From: Varanus komodoensis
Lineage: Eukaryota > Chordata > Lepidosauria > Squamata > Varanidae
DNA: 64,000 nt
Assembly (NCBI RefSeq): GCF_004798865.1
Contig: NW_025335268.1
Span: forward strand, 91,478,818 to 91,542,817
Reading direction: 5' to 3'
Position 1 is the stretch's first letter, and each line of letters starts with the position of its first letter. The position numbers and the translations under genes were made by a program. Under the pieces are notes generated by a model. The model had not been told where the DNA came from and made no database searches. It was given only the letters and a program-made list of their open reading frames with translations. Below are positions 1 to 13,700 of the stretch, piece by piece.

Positions 1-1670
1 CAAAATATTAGGAGAAATGCCTTCTGCCCACTCATATATCACAGAATGGCGATGGGGAGAGCAGCACATTTTCCATCCCTGCCATAGAGGAATATTTCTA
101 TGATCAGTGGGAGAGGCATATCAGAGGTGAGGGAGAAAGAACATGAAAAGGAGCAGCACCTCCATTGATGGCTTTAGCCATGCATCTTGTGATGTAACAA
201 TGATTATCAGTCAGCACTTGTCTATAATGTGACTATGTATTTAGTATCTCACACTTCAAAACAGAAGCAACTTAATTACATGGCAGAATGAGGGCACAAT
301 TAAAGGGAAAGTTGAAATAATTAAATATTCCAAGCCAAGGATGCACAAAGTTAAATATGGCAATAATTCTACTATAATATGAAGTGATAAAAAGAATTTG
401 AACTTCTGCAAATTTAATAACTTTGTGAAACCCACAGCTATGATTAATTTAAATCTAATATTTGTACATAATATGTAAGCAGATAAGGGAAAGGAATTGA
501 AAGCAAATATTCATTGCAGTGTTGGAAGACTGCAGAGAATGAACCCAAATTCTGGACAAATTTGCATATCACACTAAGCTACCCTAAAATTAAGCCACCA
601 TGTGTTACTTGCTAGTTCACTAAAAAGAGGACAATCTGCAGTTTGCTATAGCTTGCTCCCCTCTCTTTCAGTCCTACTGGTTTCCTGAACATATCCCAGA
701 TGCCTTTGTAACAAGTTCTTATTTTCTCAGTCCCTAACTTACTACCCTTTTTGCAGTTGTTCCAATGACCTTGTCAACTCCCAAGGAAATTCTTCTAACA
801 TCAGATTGCTGAATTGAATTAATTTTTATGAACATGGTAATGTGTTTGTATTGCATTTTTTTCTCTTTGAGATCATCTCAAGGCCACTCCTCTGCTTCTT
901 TTAGCCAAGTGTACAGAGTTTTTCCTCTTATCAATGTCCTTGTCAGTTTCATCTTCCCCATTGACACTGCCCAAAAGAACACCTCCCTTGTATTTTTTGA
1001 AGATGTAATTCACCATGGCAGTATTTAAAATTAACTCTTTTACTTATCTGCTATGCTGTTGCTTTTCCTTTGGCCTTTAGTTGCTGATTGTTATGCTTGA
1101 ATGTTGCTAGTTGCCTTGAATACTACTTCAATAAATGGACAGTCAATCTAAATTTAAATAAGTATTGTGGTATATTATTCATTCAATTTATATACAACTT
1201 AAAATATCTAAAAACAATCTTAGAACAGCTGTTAGGAAAGTAGCTGAGTGGACAAATCAATTAGACAGTAAATTCTTAATTATAAGAAGATATTTCAATT
1301 ATGCAGTCAGCTCAGAAGTCTGATTTTGTATATTGTCCTAAATATTAAAGCAGGCTGTATGTAAATAAGTTTCTGGTTGTAGGCACATTATTACTGCTGC
1401 TCATATTACTATCTCTCTTTTATCAAGCAGAGAAGTAGGTGAGAACTTTTCCTGTCCAAATCTAACAACTTTCAGAGGACTGAAAATGTCGCATTGGAGC
1501 TCTGCCTCAGACTTGAGAACCATGCCTCCAGTCATTTAGTTTTACTGGTTTATTTAAGGACTTCCTGTGTGTATTCACATGACTTTCTTATGGAACAGTT
1601 AATAAAACCTAATCCAGATTATAGCTTTCATTGAACTTAATGACAATATAAATGCTGTGTATTTGTACAG
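1..1670. other. ARMC8 intron, no element recognised
   Basis: AT-rich intronic sequence upstream of the first visible exon. No exon, repeat or RNA gene is recognised. The short open frames read as chance. Confidence 0.6.
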
Positions 1671-1746
1671 GTTCGAATGCAAGCTCTGAAATGCTTCTCA
1701 GTTCTAGCCTTTGAAAACCCCCAGGTATCAATGACTCTAGTAAATG
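1671..1746 (+). CDS. ARMC8: ARMC8 in-window exon 1 (76 nt)
   Basis: Preceded by TTTGTACAG and followed by GTAAGC. Encodes [15 protein letters not shown] and onward; the last codon is split with the next exon. Confidence 0.95.
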
Positions 1747-4700
1747 GTAAGCTGAAAGTTTCAGTCTTTAATGAGAACTTTCACAAAGCAATTGCCAATT
1801 AGTTATTTCCTGAAATGTATTTTCTCTTTCTTTCAGTGTTAGTTGATGGAGATTTGTTACCACAGATTTTTGTGAAGATGTTACAAAGAGACAAGCCTAT
1901 TGAAATGCAGCTCACATCAGCCAAATGGTAAACTTTTCCAGGATCTAGAAACAATAAATGCTAGATATATTTACTTATTCATTTTTATATTACATTAACT
2001 TCTGAGTAATTATGACAACACTATACCAAACCATACAGCAAATTCTCAAAATACAAAAAATGGGGGGGGTACTTTGAGTCAACCTAAATAATTATTGCTA
2101 CCTTAATACATGTCTCTACAATTATATTTATAGCCTCTACATTTTGAAAACTTTAAAATGCTTGCTTTAGTAGACTACTAAGAGAACAGTCCTACGGTCC
2201 TTGAAAGAGTGTCTTAGGGTGAATAGGAAATGGGGGATTCCATGTAGATAGATCTATCACCTGAGGAGATTGGTGAATTCTCACTCATAATTCCCCATTC
2301 CTCCTAGCTCCCTTTCAGAGGTCAGTGTCATGACCTTGGAAGAGGACAAGGGGACAGGAGGCATAAAAGGTCATAAAAATAGATTTTTATTTATGAATTC
2401 TAAATATACTCTTTGATGTGTAAGGAGGTTTGTTGGGTTAGATGTTTCTTTTATACTGTTATATTTTAATGTGTTTTGAGTATATTTGTTTTATTATTGT
2501 TTAAATCAGATTTTATCTCTGATTGAAAGCCAAATTGAATACCATTTTCATGACCTAGCAAGATGAGCTCAAAAACCTGTCTAATGCAGGTTTTTTAGAG
2601 GGCTAGGAGGCAAAAACTGCCTTTACTGTTTATCCTGTCCTTCCAACAAAATCCCAGTAGGGTATAGAATTCTGAGAGGGTGACAATCCTGCAGGTGTTT
2701 ATCCTAGGACAAGTTAACTATATAGTTGTGTTAACTTGCTTATGCAAACTGTGATATTACTACAGGTAGAGGTCCTGATTTGGAATATATGTTTTATATG
2801 CAGAAGGTCCCTGCATCCCCATTTAAAACAATGTCTCTGGCATCTACATCTAAAACAGTCAAGGAGCTGGTAATGGGGAAAGCCTCTCTTTGCTGAATCT
2901 CTGGGGAACTGCTGAGAGCCAGTGTATTAAGTGGTTAAGAACATGGGCCTGGGGCTCAAAAGATGTGGGTTCTAGTTCCCAATCAGCTATGGAACTGACT
3001 GGGTGACTTTGCACCAATCATAGACTCTCAGCCCAACCTACCTCATGGGGTTGTTATTATGAGGATAAGATTGAGAGGGGAATTATATAAGGTAACTTGA
3101 GTTCGTTGTAAGGAAAAACAGGATGGAAATATAATAAAATAAACAAATTCATTTTTTTTCTTTTCAAGGAACTCAAGGCAGCTTACATAATTCTCTTCTT
3201 CCTGCTCTCAATTTTATCCCCACAACAACAACCCTGTGAGGTAGGTTGGGCTGAGAGTCAGTGCCTTGTGTAAAGTCACCCAGTCAGCTCCATGGCTGAT
3301 TCCCTCATAGAACCCACATCTCCTGAGTTCCATTCACACACTTTTAACCACTCTATCACATAAATAAGCTGTTGGTAGTCATTATAGACCATAATGTTTT
3401 AAATGGAAAATTGTTTCTCCTATTATAATAAAGCAGCTTTTCATGTTTTATTTGGATACAACTGTACTCCCAGCCAACATGTATATGATCCAATTTGCTT
3501 CTTCATTGGGAAAATCTAATGTCATGAGAATTTTTTTCCCCAGTATCACAAATTTTTAGCTTTCAGGTGCTTAACTGTTTTTCATTTAACTTTTAAAGGC
3601 ATACCATTTATTGTTTTATGGTTAATCCAGATCAGCATATAACAGATCCTAAAATACACTTTAGATTTAACTTACCCATATTGTCGAAAGTATTTAATTG
3701 TCCTTGGGATCCTAGTAGATACTTTAATCTTCCATTCTTTTGTCATTATCTGGATAAATTAAACTTAGCAGTAAATAAGCATTTGATGGTTTCATTATAG
3801 CCTTACTTATATGTGCAGAGCTGGAGCAATCAGCACGGATGATACCTGCATTGTGTTAAAGGTAAGTTGGTCAAAACTACAACAGCATTTGTAGCAGTTA
3901 ACCAAATGCAAACTGTCATGAACCAAGTCACTGGCCTGATTTGCATGCTGGTTTATAACATAACCCACAAGCTTCTGCTTTGTAAGTTCTGTGGGGTGGC
4001 ACATGTACCTGGAATTATGGGTTGTTTAGGGGCAGAACAACTTAGAAGTTATCCCATGGTTTGTTGTTGGGTCAATTAATGGCTTGTTTAGCCCCTAAAC
4101 AACCCAGTGGTCCTGGTTCAAATATTGCACAGCCTATGAAGAACATGGGTTGTGTAACCAAAGAAGAAGAAGCGGTCCCTGTCATATGTGAACAGCCTCA
4201 CTGAAACCATGGTTTCTGCTAGGGATTTAGAAAGTAGCTAATCAGACTGTTCCTACTTGCCATGATTGTTGCTGATTTCAGCTGTATGTTCATCCTTTCC
4301 CACTGAATTTCTCTTGGCTTGTCTTTGTTAAAAGAAGAGAGTGTAGTAATTATGTCATATGAGGAGTCATTTGGAATGGATTTCGTATTTGTATTTCACA
4401 TTCCGTATTGAGTATGTTGCCTCAGGAGTATGATGGTCAGAAATGATCATCATGAAATTAGCAGGTATAATGAGGAGAAAAAACCTTCAAAATAGCTCTA
4501 CTCCAGTTTTGAGGTCAAGAACATCTTTTACATCTCAGAAAGTTATCATTTAGCTTTTTGTAACAGCTAGCTGCTTTTGACTGCCTCTTAAGTATGGGTT
4601 CCTTTCAGTAAACCAATACTATTCTGTTCATGTAATTTTAAAACAATACATCTTATCTAATGCCTCACTTTGTGAAGAGTTGCCTGGGGCTTTTTGTAGA

Positions 4701-7700
4701 AGGGATTGCTCCTTATTCCTATTAGTTTGGTACCATTTGGTTTTTCAAATGGGAAGTGGGTGGTTTTATATTCCAGAATGCTATATGTTGTGACCATTAC
4801 TATATAGGTATTATGGGCCAAAATGTTTCTGGTTGTGCTTAATTCTCTTCTGTCATAACACTCAATTGGCCTATATTTAAATTGTGGAATTGTGAGAACA
4901 ATTTCAAATAAATCTTGACAAATTTGACAGGCTGGGATTCTTAGTTGCATATCATTTCTTAATGTTTATAGCAGTGGTTGCATAAAATTATGCTTCTGAA
5001 CAGGCACTTACATAGATCTTTGGGAAAATAATTGATTAGGAAATGTTTAGAAAAAAGACTTTAAATGATAACTGTAACAAACTCACTAAAAGATGTATGA
5101 ATAAATTACTTGAAAAACTAATTATAATGCTTCTGCCCACTAGACATTACCATGTTTGGCACGGATGTGTAGTAAAGAGAGACTGCTAGAAGAGAGAGTG
5201 GATGGAGCAGAAACTCTTGCCTATTTGATTGAAGCAGATATCGAGCTGCAAAGAATTGCCAGTATTACTGACCACCTTATTGCAATGCTTGCAGACTACT
5301 TCAAATATCCCAGTTCAGTGAGTGCCATCACTGATATAAAAAGGGTAGGTTATGTCAGCAAATTCAAAGTTTACAAAAGCACATGGGAAAAGTTATTAAA
5401 TTATATCTGAGTGATAAGATGACACAGGTTAATATATTTTATCGCATACCTGTAGAATTCCAGATCTATATACCAACCAAACTAGAGTTTTGATGAAATC
5501 CTTCACAGAGACTGGGATAAGAATAAACTCTGGCCGTGCACATTTATTCCTCCCTTAGTGTGAATGAGTTAACAGTCCAGGAAGTCTTCAATTATCTGTG
5601 GTTTCCCATTTGGGAAATGTCTTTGGATTAAGCTAAGATATGAAGTCATAGATATGTGCTGGTTTAATATCCTGGCTTAAGCAAAGCAACCATAATTTTC
5701 TGATGCTGACAAAATGGGAAACTAATTGAAGAGGTCTTGGTTTGTTCAATCCTACTGTAAAAGGAAGAGTGAAAGGGCTCTGTGCATCTCCACAGGACTT
5801 AATCATATGTTAACTTATTAAGCTGAGATATGATTGTTCAAAGCAACTTAATGTGACTTCCTGAGCACAATACTTAATGTATTCTTAATATCACACTAAG
5901 TTGATTATTGAAAACATTCTGGCTTGGTCTTAAATGATATGAAAATTAAGAAAATGAAATTTTAGTTAAAGCTTTAAATGTCCTACATATCCAGCTGATA
6001 TTCTGCCCAATTTGTAGTAGGAAAAAAGGAGTTTCATCCTTGGCACTCCAGATAGAAGTGTCCAGCTTTGCTTCCATCTTGAGGCGTACTCAAAAAATAA
6101 AAAGGACAGAACTGTGTTAGGTGCTGCTAACCTTGATCAATAAGCACAACTCTAGTATTAAGACTTTTCCTTCAGCACCCTGTACCTACAAGAATGTGTT
6201 CAGCATTTTAGGTTACACTGACTAGTGAGGAAATGGCATTTTACCAGGCCAAACAGCTAACAGCAAAGTACAATGTTCTGTGTGATTAACTGCTAATTGA
6301 ATGTATGGTGGTGTTGGACTACTTGGTTTTCTGTACTGTTGCCAACTTTCTTTTAATCTTCCTCTGCTTAATGTCCTTTACTTTAGATTGCTGAGGTTGT
6401 AACATCAGCAATCAGTGCTAGCTTTAAGAGGGTAGGCAACTTGAATGGCCCTGAGAGACATACGTGGCAATAGATAGGCAGCCAGTGGCCCATGTGGACT
6501 CTCTTGCTCGCTCGCTCGCTCGCTCGCTCGCTCTCTCTCTGTCACACACACACACACACAGTAACATATTGGGGGGCAGTTGGGAGCCAAGATGTCTGCA
6601 GTAGGTCTGAAAGGTGGTCCCTAGCGGCTCCATCTGGCCTGTACTCTGTGTTGCCCACCTCTGGTTTATAAGATCTTGCCTAGTAATACTACACAGAAAA
6701 AAAAAGTGGAATACTACTGGAGGCATGAAAGATATCAATTTGTACAAACTATTAATGGTATTTGCCTAGTACAAACACTGTAAAATTTAGTTGGTTCAAA
6801 TGTAATTCTAATAGCTGTTTGAGAGGTGGTTGTATAATGTCCATAAAAAGCATATTGCTTAAAAACAGCTGTGTCACTTATTTTGTGTCCCTTTCAGTCT
6901 CCCATGTTACTCAGAGCTCAGAGTAGGTACTCTTCTGCAAACAAGTAAGAGAGTTTTCAATTTAAGAATGATTTAAATAATTTAAACTAATTTATTTTTT
7001 TCTTTTTAAAAATAGCTTGATCATGACTTAAAACATGCTCATGAACTACGCCAAGCAGCATTCAAGCTGTATGCTGCACTTGGAGCAAATGATGAAGATA
7101 TACGAAAGAAGGTGAGCCTAAGAACACGGTGTTGTTTCTAACCTGCCAGTAGCTCAGTCGGGAAGCATTTTTTTTCTGGAATATGCAGAATGATAAAACA
7201 TCCATTCCTGACCTGCTGAATAATAAAAATCCTCCTTCAAACTCGATTTTGTGTCCTTGTCAAGAGTCTTTGGTCACTGAAATACAGTCTGTGATGCTTC
7301 TTCTTATGTTTAATTTTTTGAGTTCTATATATTACTGAACTTTCCCTTTTTTGTTAGTTGGACCCTAAATGTGTTGACTTTCAGAAACCTCCACAAGAGA
7401 TCTTTTAAATTAGTTTTTGCTAGTGAATAGAAATAGATCTTTGGTATTCTAGGTTTCTGTACCCTTTAGGAGGCAGATGTTCATGCCCCAGCCAGCATAA
7501 CTGGGAGTAGTTTCTCTGACTAAATATGCATGGGACTTTGCCTTAAGGGAACTTTCCCAAATTGTATTAAGGGTTTCTTTACTCAGACACTAAAAGCATG
7601 TGAAACATGTTTTCCACTTTGTGCAATAACCTATAAGTAACTTGAGTATGGTGTTGTGCACTAGATTGGGAAGTAACTGTTTTTCTGCTGTTGCTACTCT

Positions 7701-10700
7701 TACACAAGTTGTATGAAGGGGGAATCATAGAGCATCCAATTAATGTATAGAAAAGAATCCCTAAAAATTGAAAATATGGCCTGGCCACTGGGGTGTATGT
7801 TTTGTTGGTCACTAGTTCTAATCAAATGTTACATGTAGGAGAATGTGACTCTTGCACAACCTTTCATGCATGCATGCACAAAATAATGGCAATGTGAGGT
7901 ATTTCTAATTTCTAATTTTGACCCACCAATTGAACCACATGCAGTACTATGGGTGAACAAATTGGACTAAAGCAAAAAACTTTTAACTCTGTACATTAAA
8001 TTCAAATGCAAATTGAGCAACCTGAAAAAAATGTGAACAGTAAAATAAATTCCAATTGTGAACATAAAAGTCAATGACCTCTTTGTTCCTGCTTCTTATT
8101 CACAATTTTGTTAAAAGATGGAACTTTCTTGTTGATTGTGAGGTCTGTCTGTGGATTCAGGCAATTCCTTAATGTTGTCTTGATTGACAAAAGAGAACTG
8201 AATCCAAATGCAAACAATGTAATAATAAATAATCTTGGACAAAAAACATTGCAATCCGCCAATTTTGGTAAATTGTAATTCAGCCTTCCTCTTTCTCTCA
8301 CCCCTGGGCATATAGGCACCCCAGGTTGGGAACCCCTGATGTAATGTCTTATCAGGAATATGATTTTTTTCTGAAAGCTTCTGTCTTATTAAAGTGACAT
8401 TTTCTCTAGTTAGCATATTTAGATACTGCATGAAGAATATAGAATATTGATGCAAACACGTTATATGTCATGGCTGTAACTTCTAGTACTATTCAACTCT
8501 TCTAGGGACTTCCTTAATTTCATAATTTCTTCCTTCAGATAATTGAAACTGAAAATATGATGGATCGGATTGTGAATGGTTTGTCTGAATCTAGTATCAA
8601 GGTGCGCTTAGCTGCAGTCAGGTATGAATTTATCTATTGTGAGAAGCATTGTGACCATTTGTTAGGGTCTGGGGCTGGAACAGGGCAATAGAACTTGAAA
8701 TGAGACAGTGTTGAAATGTAAGGTTTAATGGCAAGTCCAATAGCAAAGTCCAAGTTGTAGTAACCAAAGAGGCCTTGGTCTGGAACCAGTCGTACATATC
8801 AGGGCAAAAAAAGGATGTGGTCAGGAAGACACCAAGGGTCAAGAACCTGGAGGACAAACAGAGGTGCCGGTACCTTGGGCGAGATACACAGCAAGGCAAG
8901 GTGCATGTATTTCAACCACAGCTAGCAGATAAACCTGCATTGCTGAGGCAACACAACAAGACAGGATACACAGCAAGGCAAGATATAGGTCAGGCAGAAT
9001 GCAAGTACAACAGCAAAGAGAATAACTTGTGATGCTGAGGGAACATTGAAGTGAAGAGACAGACAGCAAGATGCAGGATACACTCAGGAATCAGGAGCAG
9101 GCACAGAGGAGGATCTGGGTTGTTGAGGTCAGTTCTGGAGAGAAGAGCTTGCTCTTACACAGTTCTTCTCCCAGGACTCCCAGTTGGCACTTTTCAGTAG
9201 ATGAGAACTTCAGCAGGGCCTGCAACTGATCCTTTGAATATGGTGGTGGTTGCTGTGGTCCTGGACACCAGAGCAGCCTAGATCCTGACACTAGTATGCT
9301 TAGTTTAACTGTGTTGCACTTAATTACCTAGAGTAAACAATGAGGTTAAAAGCCCTGAAGACTGTAAATCTTCTTCAGCAATATTTATTATTTGAAGAGA
9401 AGTGAAATAAATTTTGGTTCATTTTCAAATCATACTCAATTACAGCCAGTGCAGTGTAGTGGTTAAGAGCATGGGTCTGGGATTCAGGCAATTTGGGTTC
9501 TACTCCCCACTCAGCCAGCTGGTTGACTTTGGGCCGGTCACAGACTCTCAAACCAACCTACCTCACAGGGTTCATGTTGGGATAAGAATTTAAGAGCAGG
9601 AGAAGGAGAATTATGTAAGCCTCTTTGACTTAATTAGGTAAAACATGGCATATCAATCTAATAAATGAGTTTTGCATTAGATTTTTCTGTAAACCACATG
9701 AAAAAGCTACTTCTAAGCAATAGAAGTGTCTTGTGGTTCATATTTTATTATTCTTTGCAGATGTTTGCACAGCTTGTCACGATCCGTGCAGCAGCTTCGA
9801 ACAAGTTTCCAAGACCATGCTGTATGGAAGCCCTTAATGAAGGTAATTTTTTGCCCATCAAAATGTTAGATATTCTGTTCTAAAAGTTATGTTTCTGTAT
9901 GACTCATACACATGGATGTGTATGAGTTACAGGTGTGAGCCGCCCCGAGGCTTCGGCGAATGGGGCGGCACAGAAGTCTCCTAAATAAATAAATAATAAA
10001 TAAATACCTATGTTCAAATTAGATGGCAAAACCACCACAGGGTTTTGTAGGGATGGATTTAATTTACTTTTTGTCTTTGTTGACTGTTCTAATATATTAC
10101 ATATTAGATTGACTGCTTCTCCCTTCTGCTGGTTTAACCACAGAGTTTTCTTGGAAATAATGAACTGTTTTCAGCCTTCATGTTGAACATTCCAGTAATC
10201 ATATTACATTACTATTTAGGATGCAGTCATCTGGCTTAGTTGCCTGATCAAATATCCTGTGCTCTGCCTTGCTCTTGCTGGCAGTTCGGAGGAGCAAATA
10301 AGTCTTTTTTCATCCATCTACTTTCATCATGGGTCCTCAAATTACAGCCTGTGGGATGGATCCGGCCCATCCTGCCCTTTCATCCGGCCTGTGGTGCCTT
10401 CAGTGCACGGGAGGCAGTGGCTTGCTCACTCGGAGATGGTTTTGGACTCGCTGGGAGATCTCCCAGCAAGTTCAAAACCATCTCTGAGCAAGCAAGCTGC
10501 CGCTGCCGCCTGCCTCCCCTGCGCCCGCTGCTGCCTTGCAGTGCAGGTTGGAGGCGGTGATGTCCTCACTCTGAGATGGTTTTGGACTTACTCGGAGATC
10601 TCCCAGCGAGTTCAAAACCATCTTCGAGCGGGCGAGCGCGCATGCGTGGAAGAGGCAGGTGGCGGCTTGCTCCACTGCACGCCCAATGCCACCTCGCATC

Positions 10701-13700
10701 CCTCCCCCTCGCCGGCCTGCCCATGTAGCCCCTGCCTTTCAACTGACCCCCTATTGAAAAAGTTTGAGGACCCCTGACTTTCATTGTATCTTGTGCTGCT
10801 ATGCATCTGAGTTAATCTAGATGTCACGTGCTGCTGGAAGTGGTGACTGGGAGTCTGTTGGCCCCATCTCTCTCCCCCCCTCCACTCCCTCCCTCACGTC
10901 TCCTTTCTTTTCATAAGATTGGAACTAAGACATCAGAAGCCACTGTGAACCTTTTAATGACTACTGAGAAGGGTGGGGGTGAGTGGGGTGGAGGGCATAC
11001 CCACTTGTCTGTGACCTAGCAGGAGGAAATCTTGGTGCATGGCCTTCAGATGCTGCCTAGGTGCCGCAAGATTACTCTTACAAGGCTCTGTCCGATAGGG
11101 CGCAACTACTAACATAAATTTCATTGTGCCATTGTAAACTACTCTAATGTAATACCAATAGTTTAAGCAGACATGCTGATTTCCCCAGGAAAACTGCATG
11201 TTACCTAATGCAATTGGCCTTGCACTGGAATAGTTGCTCTAGTACCATGTAATTTACATCAGTGGTTGCACTCCATTGGATACTGGCCTTAATGTTGAAA
11301 TTACAATTATATTTCCTCGTAAATCTTCTTTTGAAGATATCATGAAATAATCTTTGAAGGTGCAATCCTATGCGTGCATGAATGGCTGTCTGGGGATTAT
11401 TATGAATTGTGGGGCCTTTTTTTTTGACTGAACATACATTCTAAATTAATTCGCTTAGCTGACCAAAAGTGATTTCTATTGTGCAGGCTTCTCTACCACA
11501 CTTGTTCATCTGTATTTACACATAACTGGATCCTCTTGTTTGATAGTACATTATTCAAAAACCTTGATAGTATTGCGTGTTTGGCAACCACATCATGGCT
11601 GTGGTAGTAAAAAAGTTGCACAGATTTTATCTCATTGATAATCTAAACACTTGTACTTGACATAAAAATGATGGAAACATAATTTTCTATAAAATGTTCA
11701 CAATATGGGATGAGACAGGAAGTGATAAGCTGCCATGAAACATGAATTATGAAAGAATATTAAAACTACCCAGCAGTCCCTGAAAAAAATATCTTTCCTG
11801 TGATGTCCTCAGCCATTTATGTGAATTCATCCAGAAGGTGATCTTCTAAGTTCTAAAAAAGTATATATTAAGAAAAGGTATTATTGGATGTAGAATTATC
11901 TTTAATTAATATGTAATAAATGTGATCTACCTATTATGATGTCATTGGTTTCATTATGAACAATTCAAAATCTAAGTTTTACTGTAAGTGGTTAGTTGCA
12001 GAACAGTAATCTTGACTTTTGGCCTAGCATTTCCCCTGACATTTTTCTGCGTTAGTCTGATTTGTAACTATAAATAAAGTTAAAACTCACTGATAAAGCA
12101 GAGATAAAGCTGCTTTTTTTGTTTAAAAAATAACACTATTCTGGTGGAAATAGCAAGGAAATCCATCCCTATCATAGCATGTGCAAAGAGCTACCCTGTA
12201 GAGGGCGGATGCTCTTCAAAGCTGTGGCAAATTTACTTAGTGGCATCCTTGTGATGAGTTCACAACAAATGTATAGATGAAATTACTTTTAGAGAGTGCA
12301 AGAATGATATCCCCTTTTAAGTTGTGGAATACAACCTGTCACATGTTGTTCTTTCATTAGCAAGAGAGGGAGTCGTTTCCTACATCTGGGGAACCTTTCA
12401 CCCAGTTTAAGCCCTGGCTTCTGGCATGAGGGGTGTTTCTTTCCTTTGTTTTTGTTTTTATTTGTGGGATTTGATAGTTAAAGGAATGCTTGATTTTTCT
12501 TCCTGCTTCCCCGGCTGTGATAGGATGACTAGGATGCCACTTAAAACTCTGTTCCTGGGATGGGAAACCATGGTGACCATAGAATCATCTGCAACCATGG
12601 ACACTTCTTTTCTTTTATAACAAGGTATTCCTTTCTCCTTCTCCTTAGGTGTTACAGAATGCTCCAGATGAAATCTTAGTGGTAGCATCTTCCACTCTAT
12701 GCAATCTGCTCTTAGAATTTTCTCCAAGTAAAGAGGTTGGTTGGACTCCATTAACTCAAAAACTGCATTTGTTATTCTTTATGTAATCTAAAATGTGTGC
12801 CCTGTGAATTAAATTACATTAGGCTGATGTGCATAGAATACCGCTCATGGTCCCTTTAAGCTTTCTAATTCCATGACTGTGACGATAGTCTCTCTGTTCT
12901 TGGGCCATGCTCCCAACTCTCCGATTTCAAATCTGTAAGCAATTCTGTCTTATCTCCAAATAGACAACAAACTCACCCTAGACCAGAATGTTCTTTCGAG
13001 TTCAGATAGTCCACATTTACCAGGCCATTCACCATATGAAATAATTCTGCTAGAGAGTATTTAGCAAGTAGTATGGTACCAATTTAATACTGTGTTCCAG
13101 TTTCTATCATCCTACTTCAGCTTCATATTCCATTAAGTATATTTATATAATGGTTGCAATGGTTTATCTGACTGATTTATCAATGTGCAAGAATATCCTG
13201 GCCTTGCTGAACCAGAAGACCATCAACAAGAATGACTATCTGGGTTAATACATATTTCCACTGAAGAGCTATATATTCCAGCTGGATCTATACATCTCCA
13301 AAAATGGTTGAACATAAATAATTGTTTACAGATATTGAGCCTTCAGAAACTACTGAAACAGAAGCAAAAGTTAGACTAGCCAGGTCGGAAGGTGTCCAAT
13401 ATGCTACTGGGGAAGAGCAGAGGGCTAGTACTAGTGGCGCCAGAAAGGATGAAGCAACTAGGTCAAAGTCGAAAGGACACTCAGTTGCAGATGTATCTGG
13501 TAGTGAAAGGAGAGTCCGAGGCTGTAAAGACCTATACTCCATAGGAACCTGGAATGTAAGATCTATGAATCAAGGCAAGCTGGACGTGGTCAAACGAGAT
13601 AACAAGACTGAACATCGACATCTTAGGAATCAGTGAACTAAAATGGACAGGAATGATTGAATTTAATTCAGATGACCATAAGGTATATTACTGCAGGCAA

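Noticed and set aside
4657-4950. 97-codon minus-strand open frame
   Set aside because: Intronic, no known likeness, opposite to ARMC8; chance.
10240-10827. Several overlapping open frames of 60-170 codons on both strands
   Set aside because: They lie in the GC-rich non-autonomous hAT element at 10328-10776 and change frame across its hairpins; no protein likeness.
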